Source of the DNA: Gigaspora rosea
Lineage: Eukaryota > Glomeromycota > Glomeromycetes > Diversisporales > Gigasporaceae
Direction: 5' to 3'
DNA length: 64,000 nucleotides
NCBI GenBank assembly: GCA_003550325.1
Contig: QKWP01000253.1
Span: 179,618 to 243,617, forward strand
In this document: positions 49,816 through 59,831 of the stretch, in pieces
Position numbering within the stretch: the first letter of the stretch is position 1
Layout of the letters: each line of letters starts with the position of its first letter
Made by a program: the position numbers and the translations under genes
Notes under the pieces: generated by a model
Told to the model about the DNA's origin: nothing
Databases searched by the model: none
The model's input: only the letters and a program-made list of their open reading frames with translations

Positions 49816-49958
49816 AAATAATTTATAAATACTAAATATATATAATACAAATTTACTAATAAAATTCATTTTTTGATTTAAGAATTTAAATATGTATTTA
49901 CCAAATCCTAGTACTGGTACTTAATATTATATTAAACAAAAGATTTGTATTTAAATAT

Positions 49959-50080
49959 ACAGTCATACCTTTATACAATTATCTTCTATATAGTTACAAA
50001 CTCTATATAGTCACAAAATTTTGTGCAGGTATTTTTTTAATATTAAAAATACTTTTATATAATTACAATAATAGTGTAAT
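49959..50080. mobile_element. Left part of a TA/CAGTCATACC MITE broken by a retroelement
   Basis: TA then CAGTCATACCTTTATACAAT, followed by repeated CTATATAGTYACAAA words. The retroelement at 50081-50905 inserted here; similar words (CTCTTTATAATCACAA) continue after it at about 50970. The right end is not recognised. Confidence 0.5.
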
Positions 50081-50905
50081 CTACCAATCTGGCTACTAGA
50101 GTTGCACCAGAGAAAAAAACCTATACTATAGAAGTAGGTGCCAAGAAAAAAAAACAAAGTGGTACCTAATGCCAAATAAATCAACCTTTCTGAACTAACT
50201 GAATTGGAAGTTTGGGATATATCAGTTTAAAGACCAGTAGAATGATAGAGATGAGTACTAGGAATAGAGATAGGCAAAATACAAAATTTTCATTTTAGCA
50301 TGCACATGCGCATGCATTTTTTGCATGCATGCATGCATGTTTTGACCAAAGTTATGATTTAATTTTTTAATACTGGCCAGAATTAATTGCATATATGTAT
50401 GCAGTCATGCGCATAGTGCCTATCTCTAACTAGGAATGGAATAAACTTTACAAGAGCAAAAGTAGATAATAGTAGTAGTTCAAGGGTACCTTTAATCACA
50501 AGTATAAGCCTTAGTAAATATATAAGTTATCAAAGAGTAAATAATACCTGTATAGAACAGGAAATGTTCTACCAAGTATCCTATAAGGATAAAGTAGTTC
50601 TAAGGAACAGCATCTAGGATTGATCTCATCTGGCTAATGTAATAGAGAACTGTACTGATGAAACAAATAGAATTAGCAGGAGGAACAGGGACTAGAGAGT
50701 TTAAATAGGACAATTTCCTAGTTGGGTTGCAGGTATGGTAGCTAGTATAAAACCTTCGGATAGACTATTTAAATTAGACAACCAAAAGTTGTATGTGTGG
50801 CTAGTTGTATTCTCATTTTTGTAACAAATATTGGAGTGCCAAAGTTGATCTACAAATTTGAATAAAAGACTTATTACTCGAAGTGGGAACTTTGATACAA
50901 AAAAA
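50081..50905 (+). mobile_element. 5'-truncated ~1 kb tRNA-headed retroelement (copy C)
   Basis: Begins inside the element, at the point matching about 55882 of copy A (CTACCAATCTGGC), and ends in an A-rich tail. Perfect 16-bp target duplication ACAATAATAGTGTAAT at 50065-50080 and 50906-50921. Lacks the tRNA-like head. 5' truncation plus poly(A) plus long duplication is the hallmark of target-primed reverse transcription. Interrupted by a hAT-like MITE at 50265-50428. Many G-to-A and C-to-T changes against copies A and B. Confidence 0.9.
50265..50428. mobile_element. hAT-like MITE nested in retroelement copy C
   Basis: 164 bp, TIRs TAGAGATAGGCA and TGCCTATCTCTA, exact 8-bp duplication ACTAGGAA at 50257-50264 and 50429-50436. 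Copies A and B lack it at the corresponding place, giving an independent empty-site check. It contains a (TGCA)n/GCATGC-rich stretch at about 50298-50340. Confidence 0.95.
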
Positions 50906-50921
50906 ACAATAATAGTGTAAT

Positions 50922-51136
50922 TACTATTACATTTTTTTAGAAATTTTTTAAATCTATTTATTAAAAAAATATCTCTTTATAATCACAATTTTTTATTAAT
51001 TATAAATATATAATTGTAATTGGCCAGTATTTGTATCGGTTATTATATATAATCAGTTACAATCATATGATCAATTATAATTTATGACCAATCATATGAT
51101 TAATCACTAGTTAATATAAATAGTATTATTAAAAAA
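50922..51136. other. AT-rich DNA between elements
   Basis: Repeated ATAATCAGTTACAATCATATGATCA words; probably the remaining part of the MITE that begins at 49959. Confidence 0.4.
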
Positions 51137-53545
51137 AATTTGCTATTTTTATTCAACTTTGACAATAGATATCTTGATAATTAGTAATCCAAATCAGCTC
51201 AAATTTTTGGTATAGATAGTATCATTATTCATTTATAACATATAAAAATTTCAACCAATTTTGTTTAATAATTTTTAAGTAATCATTTATATACAATAGT
51301 TAATTTTTTTAAAAAAATTGACTAGTATTAGGGTTCCGTAGTTCAGTTCAGTTCAATAGAGGTTTAGGTTCAGATTTAATGAACCTGAACCCGAACCTGA
51401 ACCTGCTCTAAAAGTTCAATACTGAACTAAACCTGAACTTAAAATTATTGAACATGAACCTGAACCTGAACTTAAAAAAAGTTCAGTTCAGGTTCAGTTC
51501 AAGATTCATGAACATGTTCAGGTTCATAATATATGCACATGTTTATCTAAATTACAAAGTTAGAATTAATTAGTAAAATTTAGAGAATCATAGAAATTTG
51601 TATAATTTTATTAATAAAATTATACAAATTTTTATGATTCTCTAAATTTTACTAATTGATTTTAATTTCTTGCACTAAGTAAACTTGTTAAGTACCAAAA
51701 AATACATCAAATTAGCATATTTTATTTTACTTTTCTTAAAATTTGAAAAAAATGCTTAATTTTGAAAATTTTCATCAAAAATTCAAAATTAAACATCTTT
51801 GATACAAATTTTAAGAAAAATAAAATATAATATTATATACCGAAATAATGTATTTTTTGGTGCTAAACAAGTTTACTTAGATCAAGAAGTTATGATCAAT
51901 TAGTAAAATTTAGAGAATCATAGAAATTTGTATAATTTTATTAATAAAATTATACAAATTTCTATTATTTTCTAAATTTTACTAATTGATCATAACTTCT
52001 TGATCTAAGTAAACTTGTTTAGCACCAAAAAATACATCATTTTGGTATATTTTATTTTCCTTAAAATTTGCATCAAAGATGCTTAATTTTGAATTTTTGA
52101 TAAAAATTTCCAAAATTAAGCATTTTTTCTTCAAATTTTAAGAAAAGTAAAATAAAATATACCAATTTGATATATTTTATGGTGCTTAACAAGTTTACTT
52201 AGTGCAATAAATTAAGATCAATTAGTAAAATTTAGAGAATCATAGCATTTTGTAAAATTTTATTAACAAATTTCTATAATTCTCTAAATTTTACTAATTG
52301 ATTGATCATAACTTCTTGTACTAAGTAAACTTGTTAAGCACCAAAAAATAAATCAAATTGGCATATTTTATTTACTTTTCTTAAAATTTGAAGAAAAGAT
52401 GCTTAATTTTAGAATTTTTATCAAAAATTCAAAATTAAGCATCTTTGATACAAATTTTAAGGAAAATAAAATAAAATATGCCGATTTGATTATTTTTTGG
52501 TGCTTAACAAGTTTACTTAGATCAAGAAGTTATAATCAAATAGTGAAATTTGGAGAATCATAGAAATTTGTATAATTTTATTAATAAAATTATAAAAAAT
52601 GCTATAATTCTCTAAATTTTACTAATTGATCATAACTTTTTGATCTAAGTAAACTTGTTTAGCACCAAAAAATACATCATACCGGTAAATTTTATTTTAT
52701 TTTTCTTAAATTTGTGTCAAAGATACTTAATTTTGAATTTTTGATAAAAATTTTCAAAATTAAGTATCTTTTCTTCAAATTTTAAGAAAAGTAAAAATAA
52801 AATATGCCAATTTGATGTATTTTATGGTGCTTAACAAGCTTACTTAGTGCAAAAAATCAAGATCAATTGGTAAAATTTAGAGAATCATAGCATTTTGTAA
52901 AATTTTATTAATAAAATTATACAAATTTCTATGGTTCTCTAAATTTTACTAACTGATTTATACTTCTCACTCTAAGTAAACTTGTTCAGTATTAAAAAAT
53001 ACACATATTTTTATTCAGACTCAAACTAATTTTGCAAAATTTGAACTAGCCTGACCCAACTTATGATTGAGTTTGAGTTTAGTATAAAGTTTTAATAATA
53101 AAATTTAGAGTTTGAGTATGGTCTGGACCAGACCAAACTCAGACCCAAACCTAGAATCACTAGTTTATATGAACACAGACTGAACCTGAACATGTTCATG
53201 AACTTATGACTGAACCTGAACTGAACCTAACCAGCCCTAAAAGTTCAATACTGAACCTGAACCTAAACATGTTTTAAAAAATGTTCAGGTTCAGGTTCAA
53301 TACTGAACCTGAACCTGAACCTGAACTTGACCTAAGTTTAGTTCAGTTCTGGTTCATAGGAACACTAACTAGTATATACAAGTGATTATTTGAGAATTAC
53401 TAGATCAAATTGTCTAAAATTTTATATTTCATAGATGAATATTAATACTATCTATAGTAAAAATTTGAGCTGAATTAGATTACTAGTTATTGAGATATTA
53501 ACTTTTGAAGTTTGAGTAAAAATAATGAATTTTTTAATTCTCAAC
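51137..53545. repeat. Palindrome 1 of a tandem pair, split by a hAT-like element
   Basis: Left arm 51137-51320 and right arm about 53368-53545 are inverted copies (TTGATAATTAGTAATCCAAA against TTTGGATTACTAGTTATTGA type words). The palindrome centre (TTTTTTTAAAAAAA) is next to the insertion site of the 2-kb element at 51329-53367. A second copy of the same palindrome follows at about 53553-54190. Confidence 0.7.
51329..53367. mobile_element. 2.04-kb hAT-like element carrying a tandem array of palindromes
   Basis: Exact 8-bp duplication ACTAGTAT at 51321-51328 and 53368-53375; ends TAGGGTTCC and GGAACACTA. Next to each end are blocks of GAACCTGAAC repeats (about 51345-51530 and 53160-53360). 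The middle, about 51570-52980, holds five copies of a 318-330 bp unit starting TAGTAAAATTTAGAGAATCA (51571, 51901, 52223, 52541, 52868). Each unit contains two palindromes, one centred on AATTTTATTAATAAAATT and one around AATTTTGAATTTTTGATAAA. No ORF, so it depends on a transposase encoded elsewhere. Confidence 0.9.
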
Positions 53546-53552
53546 TATTATA

Positions 53553-54190
53553 AAATTTTTACTTTAACTTTGATAATAGATATTCCAATAACTAATAATC
53601 CAAATTGATTCAAATTTTTACTATAAATATATCAATATTTGTCTATGATATCAGACAGAAAAGATGTTACACCATATGATAAATTATAATAAAACTTATA
53701 ATAAAAATATATAAATATACTATAAACTTTAAGCTCAAGTTTCTTTTCAACCTATATATTAACTTATTTTTGAATTTTAGAGTTAGACATATCAAGAATT
53801 TCAATATATTTAATTCTAAAATTCAAAAATAAGTTAATATGTAGGTTGAAAAGAAACTTGAGTTTAAAGTTTATAGTAAATTTATATATTTTTATTATAA
53901 GTTTTATTATATATTAGTACTTATATATAAACAGGTGTAACTTCTTTTTTGACTAATATATGAAAATTTCAGTCTGTTAATACTTAAGTAATCACTTGTA
54001 TACAATAGTTAATTTTTTTTAAAAAAATTAACTATCATATACAAGTAATTATACAAAAATTACCAAATCAAATCATCTGAAATTTTTATATATTATAAAT
54101 CAATATCAACTCTATCTATAACAAAAATTGACTAATTTAGATTACTAGTTATTAAGATATCCATTATCAAAGTTTGAGTAAATATAGCAA
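53553..54190. repeat. Palindrome 2 of the tandem pair, interrupted by a hairpin element
   Basis: Same sequence as the arms at 51137-51320/53368-53545, centred on TTTTTTTTAAAAAAA near 54020. The left arm is broken by the hairpin element at 53651-53956. Confidence 0.7.
53651..53956. mobile_element. Hairpin element related to 24682-25551
   Basis: Flanked by TA. TIRs begin TCAGACAGAAAAGATGTTAC and TTAGTCAAAAAAGAAGTTAC; inner arms of about 105 bp (53680-53785 and 53812-53915) include ACTATAAACTTTRAGCTCAA and CTATATATTAACTTATTTTT words also present in the 870-bp hairpin. Confidence 0.75.
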
Positions 54191-54194
54191 ATTT

Positions 54195-54715
54195 TGTTAT
54201 TTTTTTTTTTTAAATTTGGCAGTCATACTGCAACTTTATTTATATACATTATGTAATACCAGTACATTGGATACTGTGTCTACTCTAGATTGACTATTAT
54301 ATTAAAGTGCAACCTACCCAGATATTATCAAAGATTTTTAAGAGTGGCCCGCTATATCAAACTTTTTCTCATCGAAACCCTTTATCTAGGTAGATTTAGA
54401 GTGTCTGAATTATTGATTGGAGTTTGCTATCTATCATAACTGCCTACTTCTTAAATTTTTTTACTAGAATAAAAGAAACAAATAAAGAAAATAAGAGAAG
54501 GTAAAAAAAAAGAGAAAAAACTATACTATTTAAATGAAGACCAAAAATATATTAAAAAGTAAAAATGAAAAGAAAAAAGAAGAAGGCAAGAAGTAACAGC
54601 TATGATAGCACTATTTATACTTACGCTCGGTGATAAAAATTATATAATATTGCACAAGGGACCCTTTCGCCTAAGTGTTATATATACAAATATAAAAAAA
54701 AAAAGAACAAGAAAT
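54195..54715. other. Unassigned region with a T-run start
   Basis: Begins with a 12-base T-run (about 54201-54213) after which composition becomes more mixed, as expected for a minus-strand poly(A) insertion, but no target duplication was recognised. Purine-rich around 54470-54600. No gene. Confidence 0.35.
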
Positions 54716-54717
54716 GA

Positions 54718-54921
54718 CAGTCAACTCTTTCTAATCTGAACTACCAGGACTGTTTTTTTTTACTATATAAAAATTTGAAAAAGGTCAGTTTTCAAAAAGC
54801 TATATATAGCTTATCTGAACTTTATAATAAAATTTACAAATGTTCTAAAAGATTTTGTTCGGTTTAGAGAAAGTTTAATAATGTTCGGTTTAGAAAGGTT
54901 TGAATTAGAGAAAGGTGACTA
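54718..54921. mobile_element. Tc1/mariner-type MITE, copy 3 of 3
   Basis: Starts CAGTCAACTCTTTCTAATCT and ends AGAGAAAGGTGACTA followed by TA; the left TA has mutated. Nearly colinear with the copy at 41736-41928. Confidence 0.85.
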
Positions 54922-54929
54922 TACATTTA

Positions 54930-55522
54930 AAAGAAAGTTCTAGAATAAAATTTTGGTTCAACTTTTACTCCAAAATATCTCACATATTATTTATTGTTTA
55001 TCTCAAAGGACCTGATTTCATTTGTGACTTGGTTCCACTTTGGTAAATGCGTTTCCAATTTGGAAGGAGTAAATACTGCCGATCTTTTAGAGGGTAAACT
55101 AAAACACCTACTTTTTTGAAATCTCAAAAAGTTCAAAGGAATGCCGTAAAGAGCACCAAAAGCAAAAGGAGCTTGTAAGAGTTACGCTATATAGAATAGT
55201 ATATTTGATCAGGTCTTAACTTCTATTTTCATATCTATAGAACTTGATAAAGCTTTAGAGTTTCTCTACTACATTTTTGCTCAATAGTACCAAAGCTACC
55301 AAAGTATCTTGCTTAAAAGTCTGCTAGTCTTTTTTATCTCTATTTTAAATGCAAAACATCCAGTGAATGAACTTTGTACCTGATAGTAGCTTGGTAAAGT
55401 TTTGTTATGTTTAAATATACTAACTACTGTATACAGTTTTCATAGATCGGTTTTCTTGAAATTTTTGGTAAAAGGAATTGTTAAAAAGAGTTCAATAGCA
55501 AATTTTGTTATTAATTGTATAT
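54930..55522. other. Unrecognised region of mixed composition
   Basis: Less AT-biased than its surroundings. On the minus strand a frame between about 55020 and 55190 is open for some 50 codons (LLQAPFAFGALYGIPLNFLR and beyond), but stops surround it and no family was recognised. It may be a decayed coding fragment. Confidence 0.3.
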
Positions 55523-55538
55523 ATAATTATTAATTATA

Positions 55539-56587
55539 GGGTGTGGCGACTTAGAGAAGTTGGTAAGTTGTCACCCCCAAGTGGCAGGTCTAGGGTTCAA
55601 ATCTCACTGATGACACTTTGAAAAATAGACCTATGTTCCGGTAACTGTTTTCTGTCGATCGGTTGGGTACATTACCTGTAGTCCTTGGTTACTATCTCGA
55701 ATAGAAGCTTTCGAGCGAAGTTGTGTTTTGTAATACAGACAAATCCAAGGAACCGGGAAAACAGAAACCTATTTGGCAAGACCCAAGTAAGGAGGTAGCA
55801 AAGATCTTTGACAGTGCTACCAAAACCGAAATACTGGACCGGAGCCAAAATACTAGACATCGACCTCCAGGAACAATGTCTACCAACCTGGCCGCCGGAA
55901 TGGTACCGGAGGAAAAGGATCTATGTTATAGAAGTAGGTACTAGGGGAGAAAAACCATGATGGCACCTAATGCCAGATAGATCAACCCTTCCGGGCCAAC
56001 TGGATTGAAAGTCTAGGAAAATCGGTGAAGGACCGGTAGGAAAGTGATAGTGGGTACTGGGGTTGGAGCGAACTTTACAAGTGCAGAAGTAGGTATTGGT
56101 AAGAGGACAGGGGGAACTCTGTTTCACAAGTGTTGGTCTCAGTCATAGCTATAAGTACCAAAGTGTAGATAAATACCTGATATGGGACAGGTACCGCTCT
56201 ACCAAGTCTCCTGTCGAGAATAACAGGACCGGGAATACCTGGCTGGGTCCTAAGGCAATAGATAAGTATCCGGAACTTGCTGAGTGACTTATGTAATGGG
56301 CCTATTCTGGTGATACAAGATGGGTTAGCAGGTGGAACATGGATCAGAGGGTTTAAATAGGCAATTCCCATAGTTGGGTTGCAGGTATGGCAGCTAGTGT
56401 GGAACTCTCGGGCGGACCACTTAAATTAGACACCAAAAGTGTACGTATGGCTAGATGTATCCTCGTTTATGTAACAAATGCCAGTATTTCCCTTAGAGAA
56501 TACTGACGGCCCTAATATCTTGAATAAAATTTCTAAGTTCCAATACAGGCACTTTAATTAAAAAAATAAAAAATAAAAAAAAATAAA
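55539..56587 (+). mobile_element. ~1.05-kb tRNA-headed poly(A) retroelement (copy A)
   Basis: Perfect 16-bp target duplication ATAATTATTAATTATA at 55523-55538 and 56588-56603. Near the 5' end are a box A-like TAGAGAAGTTGG (55552-55563) and box B-like GGTTCAAATCT (55594-55604), spaced as in tRNA genes. The 3' end has GAATAAAATT (about 56522-56531) and about 25 bases later an A-rich tail. GC content is far above the local background. A 73-codon frame (55723-55944) is only partly shared with copy B (57402-57587), so it is probably not a gene. At about 1 kb it is longer than ordinary SINEs. Confidence 0.9.
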
Positions 56588-56603
56588 ATAATTATTAATT
56601 ATA

Positions 56604-56944
56604 AATATAATCAATTATAATAGTATTATAATCAATTATTGTTGCAGATCATAATTTAAAATGAAATCTACATTCTATACTTAACCTGCTAGCCTTCTAA
56701 AACCATTAATACTTGTTTGTTATAATTTTTTTTAAAACTAACACTAACAGCTACTAGTACCCTAATCCTAAACCCTAACCCTAAAAAATGCACTCCAATA
56801 AAAGTTAGTTTACGAGATTTTATACTATCATTTCATTTTAATCTGGATTTCATTATGATCTGTCACATTTATTAACTAAAATATACCATAACACAAATAT
56901 TATTTTATTATTTTTTTACTAATAAGCATTTAAATTAATAATAC
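56604..56944. other. AT-rich DNA, nothing firm
   Basis: Contains CCCTAATCCTAAACCCTAACCC (56759-56780 region), a TTAGGG-type motif as seen in the MITE cores. No gene. Confidence 0.4.
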
Positions 56945-57261
56945 TAAGGAAAGTGCGGTAAATTATGTAATTAGATAGAACTATTGCCAATCAAATTTTA
57001 TATTTTATAATATTAAAAAAACTTAAAAATGTCTTTAATCTTATGATTAATTACAGTTGCTACATAGTAAAGTCTAAATTTTATTATATGAATAGATTAA
57101 AGTCGTTTAAGTAAACTTGTTCACAAGATAAAATACACTTACTTTAAAATTTTCATTAATATTAAAGAACTTTTTATTATTTGGCTTATTGATTTTACGT
57201 TTAACAAAAAAATTAAAATTTTTTAAAAAAATATATTTGATAAACATAAAATTTAAATAAT
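56945..57261. mobile_element. Decayed Harbinger-like MITE, relative of 58948-59782
   Basis: Starts GGAAAGTGCGGTAAATTATG, like the end GGGAAGTGCAGTAAATTACG of the element at 58948-59782, and continues with the reverse complement of its 200-bp unit (ATACACTTACTTTAAAATTT and onward). It stops at the insertion point of copy B. Confidence 0.7.
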
Positions 57262-57277
57262 AAAAATTCTTTAATTT

Positions 57278-58427
57278 GTGTGGTGACTTAGAGAAGTTGG
57301 TAAGTTGTTACACTCCAAGTGGCAGGTCTAGGGTTCAAATCCTACTGATGACGCTTTAAAAAAATAGACCTGTGTTCTGGTAACTGTTTCCTGTTGATCG
57401 GTTGGATACATTACCTGTAGTCCTTGGTTACCATCTCGAATGGGAGCTTTCGAGCGAAATTGTGTCTCATGACACAGACAAATTCAAGGAACTGGGGAAA
57501 CAGAAACCCATTTGGCAAGACCCGAGTAAGGAAATAGCAAAGATCTTTAACAGTACTACCAAAACTGGAATATTGGACCGGAGCTGAAGTACCGGACGTC
57601 GACCTCAGTGACAAGGTCTACCAATCTGGCCGCTGAACCGAGTACTGGAGGAAAAGGACCTATGTTATAGAAGTAGATACCAGGGGGAGAAAAACCATGA
57701 TAGTACCTAATGCCGGGTAGATCAACCCTTCCGGGCCAACTGGATTGGAAGTCTGGGAAAACCGGTGAAGGACCGGTAGGAAAGTGATGGTAGGTACCAG
57801 GGTTGGAGCGAACCTTACAAGGGCAGAAGTAGGTATTGGTAAGAGGACAGGGGTAACTCTGTCTCGCAAGTGTTGGCCTCGGTCATAGTGATAAGTACCG
57901 AAGTGTAGGTGAATATCTGATATAGGACAGGTACCGCTCTACCAAGTCTCCTGTCGAGGATAACAGGACCGGGAATACCTAGCTAGGTCCTAAAGCTTTG
58001 GATAAGTATCTGGAACTTGCTGACTGACTTATGTAACAGGCCTGTTCTGGTGATACAAGATGGGTTGGCAGGCAGAACATGGATCAGAGGGTTTAAATAG
58101 GCAATTCCCGTAGTTGGGTTGCAGGTATGGCAGCTAGTATGGAACCTTTGGGCAGACCACTTAAATTAGACACCAAAAGTGTACGTGTGGCTAGATGTAT
58201 TCTTGTCTATGTGGATCAGAAGGCAATTTCTGTAGTTGGGTTGCAGGTATGGCAGCTAGTGTGGAACTCTTGGGCGGACCACTTAAATTAGACACCAAAA
58301 GTGTACATGTGGCTAGATGTATCCTCGTCTATATAACAAATGCCGGTACTCCCCTTAGAGGATACCGATGGCCCTAATATCTTGAATAAAATTCCTAAAT
58401 CCCAAGACGGGCACTTTAAAAAAAAAA
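57278..58427 (+). mobile_element. ~1.15-kb tRNA-headed poly(A) retroelement (copy B)
   Basis: Target duplication AAAAATTCTTTAATTT at 57262-57277 and AAAAATTCTTCAATTT at 58428-58443 (one mismatch). Box A-like TAGAGAAGTTGG at 57289-57300 and a perfect box B, GGTTCAAATCC, at 57332-57342. Over 90% like copy A by eye. AATAAA precedes the poly(A) by about 25 bases, as in copy A. Differs by a tandem duplication near its 3' end (58081-58331). Confidence 0.9.
58081..58331 (+). repeat. Tandem duplication inside retroelement copy B
   Basis: Two direct units, 58081-58211 and 58212-58331, each starting GGATCAGA and running through the ACTTAAATTAGACACCAAAA segment. The second lacks GGGTTTAAAT. Copies A, C and D have one unit. 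Confidence 0.9.
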
Positions 58428-58947
58428 AAAAATTCTTCAATTTAATAAAAATTCTAGGGTATATGTATTTTGATGTTCCAAACAAGTTTACTTACATGGG
58501 CAAATTTTATATATAGATATATATTGATTACTAACCAGTAAGATATATATCGATATTAAATACCCCTGCCGATTTCTATCAATAGTAATAGTAATTGATA
58601 TATATCTGATTATTAGATATATATCGATTATTATTACTATCGATAGAAATCGGCAGGGGTATTTAGTATTGATATATCTTATCCAGTTAGTAATCGATAT
58701 ATATCTATATATAAAATTTGCAGATGATATAGATATTAATTAATATATATTTAATATGATATTAATAATAATTATTATAATCACAAATCATACTTTTTGC
58801 AAATTTTTAAACATTTTATAGGTTTTCACAAGTTTTTGCAAGTTTTCGCAATTTAATATAAAATTTTATTTTTTATTTATTATTATTATATAATATTTTA
58901 AATTATTCACAATTTAATATAAAATTTTATTTTTTTATTTATTATTA

Positions 58948-59782
58948 GGGAAGTGCAGTAAATCACATAATTTCCTAGGGGGGGTCCGCCATCTATCACG
59001 TCCTATATATATATATATAGTCTAAATAGCCAATGATATTGAAGTATTAGTTAAATATATTTTTTTAAAAAATTTTATTTTTCTGTCGAACGTAAAAATC
59101 AAAAGTCAATTAATAAAAAGTTCTCCAATACTTATGAAAATTTTGTCGTAAGTGTATTTTGATCTACTGAATAAGGTTATTAATCGATTTTTTTCGATTT
59201 GCTTAGTAAAATTTAGACTTTACTATGTAGCAACATTGTCAATTGTGGGGCGAATATATTTTTTTAAAAAACTTTAATATTTCCACCAAATGTAAAAATC
59301 AAAAGTCAATTAATAAAAAATTTTCTAATACTTATGAAAATTTTGTGATAAGTGTATTTTGATCTGCTGAATAAGGTTACTTAATCGATTTTTTCGATTT
59401 GCTTAGTAAAATTTAGACTTTACTATGCAGCAACGTTTGTCAATTGTGGGGCGAATATATTTTTTTAAAAAATTTTAATTTTTTCGTCGAATATAAAAAT
59501 CAAAAGTCAATTAATAAAAATTCTCTAATGCTTATGAAAATTTTGTAGTAAGTATATTTGATCTGCTGAATAAGGTTACTTAATTGATTTTTTTCGATTT
59601 ACTTAGTAAAATTTAGACTTTGCTATGTAGTGACTTTTGTCGATTATGGGGTAACTTATTTTCAGGTCAATAACGTTTTTGAATTTTTTTTAAATAAACT
59701 AAAATTTGATTGGTCAATAGTCCTATTACTAGGGGGGTCAGGACCTATGTAAACCCTAATCACGTAATTTACTGCACTTCCC
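58948..59782. mobile_element. Harbinger-like element, 835 bp, with three 200-bp direct repeats
   Basis: TTA at 58945-58947 and 59783-59785. TIRs GGGAAGTGCAGTAAATCACA and GGGAAGTGCAGTAAATTACG. GGG-type ends with a TTA duplication fit PIF/Harbinger. Much of the interior (59051-59650) is three tandem copies of one 200-bp unit. Confidence 0.85.
59051..59650. repeat. Three tandem 200-201 bp units
   Basis: Units start at 59051, 59251 and 59452. Each contains AAAAATCAAAAGTCAATTAA, ATGAAAATTTTGTSRTAAGT, and TTTCGATTTRCTTAGTAAAA followed by TTTAGACTTTRCTATG. Confidence 0.9.
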
Positions 59783-59831
59783 TTATAGAAAATTATAGAT
59801 AGGGACCCATCTCCATAGCGACCCTATATGA

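Noticed and set aside
51571-52980. Centromeric satellite
   Set aside because: The tandem units are enclosed by hAT ends with an exact 8-bp duplication, so the array moved as part of a transposon; there is no evidence of a larger array.
55545-55620. Possible tRNA gene at the head of retroelement copy A
   Set aside because: Box A and B spacing fits, but the acceptor stem does not pair convincingly, and the same head recurs at 57289 as part of a 1-kb dispersed element with target duplications.
55672-57614. Several 60-98 codon frames in and around retroelement copies A and B
   Set aside because: Frames are on both strands, are not conserved in length between the copies, and show no domain.
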